Source: Crotophaga sulcirostris (lineage: Eukaryota; Chordata; Aves; Cuculiformes; Crotophagidae). Taken from it: a DNA stretch of 64,000 bases. A program made the translations under genes and the position numbers. How positions within the stretch are numbered: the first letter of the stretch is position 1; every line of letters starts with the position of its first letter. The notes under the pieces were generated by a model. The model was not told where the DNA came from. It was given only the letters and a program-made list of their open reading frames with translations, and did not search any database. The stretch covers positions 1,552,258-1,616,257 of the forward strand of contig VYZB01000144.1 in assembly GCA_013397455.1 (NCBI GenBank). Reading direction: 5' to 3'. This document shows positions 61,344 to 64,000 of the stretch, piece after piece.

Positions 61344-64000
61344 AGGAAGGAAGGAAGGAAGGAAGGAAGGAAGGAAGGAAGGAAGGAAGGAAGGAAGGAA
61401 GGAAGGAAGGAAGGAAGGAAGGAAGGAAGGAAGGAAGGAAGGAAGGAAGGAAGGAAGGAAGGAAGGAAGGAAGGAAGGAAGGAAGGAAGGAAGGAAGGAA
61501 GGAAGGAAGGAAGGAAGGAAGGAAGGAAGGAAGGAAGGAAGGAAGGAAGGAAGGAAGGAAGGAAGGAAGGAAGGAAGGAAGGAAGGAAGGAAGGAAGGAA
61601 GGAAGGAAGGAAGGAAGGAAGGAAGGAAGGAAGGAAGGAAGGAAGGAAGGAAGGAAGGAAGGAAGGAAGGAAGGAAGGAAGGAAGGAAGGAAGGAAGGAA
61701 GGAAGGAAGGAAGGAAGGAAGGAAGGAAGGAAGGAAGGAAGGAAGGAAGGAAGGAAGGAAGGAAGGAAGGAAGGAAGGAAGGAAGGAAGGAAGGAAGGAA
61801 GGAAGGAAGGAAGGAAGGAAGGAAGGAAGGAAGGAAGGAAGGAAGGAAGGAAGGAAGGAAGGAAGGAAGGAAGGAAGGAAGGAAGGAAGGAAGGAAGGAA
61901 GGAAGGAAGGAAGGAAGGAAGGAAGGAAGGAAGGAAGGAAGGAAGGAAGGAAGGAAGGAAGGAAGGAAGGAAGGAAGGAAGGAAGGAAGGAAGGAAGGAA
62001 GGAAGGAAGGAAGGAAGGAAGGAAGGAAGGAAGGAAGGAAGGAAGGAAGGAAGGAAGGAAGGAAGGAAGGAAGGAAGGAAGGAAGGAAGGAAGGAAGGAA
62101 GGAAGGAAGGAAGGAAGGAAGGAAGGAAGGAAGGAAGGAAGGAAGGAAGGAAGGAAGGAAGGAAGGAAGGAAGGAAGGAAGGAAGGAAGGAAGGAAGGAA
62201 GGAAGGAAGGAAGGAAGGAAGGAAGGAAGGAAGGAAGGAAGGAAGGAAGGAAGGAAGGAAGGAAGGAAGGAAGGAAGGAAGGAAGGAAGGAAGGAAGGAA
62301 GGAAGGAAGGAAGGAAGGAAGGAAGGAAGGAAGGAAGGAAGGAAGGAAGGAAGGAAGGAAGGAAGGAAGGAAGGAAGGAAGGAAGGAAGGAAGGAAGGAA
62401 GGAAGGAAGGAAGGAAGGAAGGAAGGAAGGAAGGAAGGAAGGAAGGAAGGAAGGAAGGAAGGAAGGAAGGAAGGAAGGAAGGAAGGAAGGAAGGAAGGAA
62501 GGAAGGAAGGAAGGAAGGAAGGAAGGAAGGAAGGAAGGAAGGAAGGAAGGAAGGAAGGAAGGAAGGAAGGAAGGAAGGAAGGAAGGAAGGAAGGAAGGAA
62601 GGAAGGAAGGAAGGAAGGAAGGAAGGAAGGAAGGAAGGAAGGAAGGAAGGAAGGAAGGAAGGAAGGAAGGAAGGAAGGAAGGAAGGAAGGAAGGAAGGAA
62701 GGAAGGAAGGAAGGAAGGAAGGAAGGAAGGAAGGAAGGAAGGAAGGAAGGAAGGAAGGAAGGAAGGAAGGAAGGAAGGAAGGAAGGAAGGAAGGAAGGAA
62801 GGAAGGAAGGAAGGAAGGAAGGAAGGAAGGAAGGAAGGAAGGAAGGAAGGAAGGAAGGAAGGAAGGAAGGAAGGAAGGAAGGAAGGAAGGAAGGAAGGAA
62901 GGAAGGAAGGAAGGAAGGAAGGAAGGAAGGAAGGAAGGAAGGAAGGAAGGAAGGAAGGAAGGAAGGAAGGAAGGAAGGAAGGAAGGAAGGAAGGAAGGAA
63001 GGAAGGAAGGAAGGAAGGAAGGAAGGAAGGAAGGAAGGAAGGAAGGAAGGAAGGAAGGAAGGAAGGAAGGAAGGAAGGAAGGAAGGAAGGAAGGAAGGAA
63101 GGAAGGAAGGAAGGAAGGAAGGAAGGAAGGAAGGAAGGAAGGAAGGAAGGAAGGAAGGAAGGAAGGAAGGAAGGAAGGAAGGAAGGAAGGAAGGAAGGAA
63201 GGAAGGAAGGAAGGAAGGAAGGAAGGAAGGAAGGAAGGAAGGAAGGAAGGAAGGAAGGAAGGAAGGAAGGAAGGAAGGAAGGAAGGAAGGAAGGAAGGAA
63301 GGAAGGAAGGAAGGAAGGAAGGAAGGAAGGAAGGAAGGAAGGAAGGAAGGAAGGAAGGAAGGAAGGAAGGAAGGAAGGAAGGAAGGAAGGAAGGAAGGAA
63401 GGAAGGAAGGAAGGAAGGAAGGAAGGAAGGAAGGAAGGAAGGAAGGAAGGAAGGAAGGAAGGAAGGAAGGAAGGAAGGAAGGAAGGAAGGAAGGAAGGAA
63501 GGAAGGAAGGAAGGAAGGAAGGAAGGAAGGAAGGAAGGAAGGAAGGAAGGAAGGAAGGAAGGAAGGAAGGAAGGAAGGAAGGAAGGAAGGAAGGAAGGAA
63601 GGAAGGAAGGAAGGAAGGAAGGAAGGAAGGAAGGAAGGAAGGAAGGAAGGAAGGAAGGAAGGAAGGAAGGAAGGAAGGAAGGAAGGAAGGAAGGAAGGAA
63701 GGAAGGAAGGAAGGAAGGAAGGAAGGAAGGAAGGAAGGAAGGAAGGAAGGAAGGAAGGAAGGAAGGAAGGAAGGAAGGAAGGAAGGAAGGAAGGAAGGAA
63801 GGAAGGAAGGAAGGAAGGAAGGAAGGAAGGAAGGAAGGAAGGAAGGAAGGAAGGAAGGAAGGAAGGAAGGAAGGAAGGAAGGAAGGAAGGAAGGAAGGAA
63901 GGAAGGAAGGAAGGAAGGAAGGAAGGAAGGAAGGAAGGAAGGAAGGAAGGAAGGAAGGAAGGAAGGAAGGAAGGAAGGAAGGAAGGAAGGAAGGAAGGAA
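61344..64000 (+). repeat. (GGAA)n tetranucleotide satellite, at least 2.66 kb
   Basis: 2657 bases of GGAA (about 664 units) with no interruption or phase change that I can see, running off the end of the window. The plus strand is all purine and the minus strand all pyrimidine (TTCC)n. GGAA is the core ETS-family binding site, and homopurine-homopyrimidine tracts can form triplex DNA. Such a long perfect array is unusual: it is either a recent expansion or partly an assembly product, as suggested by the adjoining gap. Open frames in the array carry no meaning. Confidence 0.97.

Noticed and set aside
61344..64000. Centromeric or telomeric array
   Set aside because: The unit is GGAA, not the vertebrate telomere hexamer, and there is no higher-order monomer. 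A simple tetranucleotide expansion or assembly product is enough to explain it.
1..64000. Bacterial-type features (operons, CRISPR arrays, ribosome binding sites, riboswitches)
   Set aside because: The window is vertebrate non-coding DNA with CR1 LINEs. No array of spaced repeats or tightly packed coding frames exists.

Overview
The window looks like non-coding DNA from a bird (another archosaur or a turtle is possible). It is AT-rich. The only transposons I can name securely are CR1 LINE fragments, several with the 3' end of short ATTCTATG-like repeats typical of avian CR1. No host protein-coding gene, rRNA, tRNA or CRISPR array can be supported. All coding-like signal comes from dead CR1 ORF2, and the remaining open frames are short, unrelated to any family I recognise, or products of low-complexity DNA.

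Layout. 1-10.6 kb is the transposon-rich part. It holds three plus-strand CR1 copies (about 1640-2836, 3845-5965, 9018-9641) and one minus-strand CR1 3' piece (2973-3106). The 3845-5965 copy still reads through endonuclease and reverse transcriptase, but I count ten in-frame stops, two frameshifts and replaced catalytic residues. A 135-bp direct repeat, about 86% identical by my hand alignment, lies at 8468 and 10463 and brackets the third CR1. 10.6-55 kb is almost free of recognisable transposons and resembles a gene desert. In it I see a few candidate regulatory or structured sites: CTCF-like motifs near 27.68 and 46.61 kb, a perfect 9-bp-stem hairpin at 27.71 kb, a 50-nt hairpin at 29.0 kb, a possible old tRNA-headed SINE at 30.6 kb, a homeodomain/CCAAT/FOX/TCF-type site cluster at 38.8-39.1 kb, and a consensus RFX X-box at 51.1 kb. 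55-59.7 kb holds a (TCTCC)14 tract, two minus-strand CR1 3' pieces and a long T-rich tract. The last 2.66 kb is an apparently perfect (GGAA)n array beginning at a 55-base assembly gap.

No genes here work together as a pathway. The most unusual object is the uninterrupted GGAA array. The next most informative are the direct repeat pair, the two CR1 copies that both break at the same reverse-transcriptase motif, and the candidate regulatory sites. Motif and repeat calls were made by eye and have not been tested by alignment or search.
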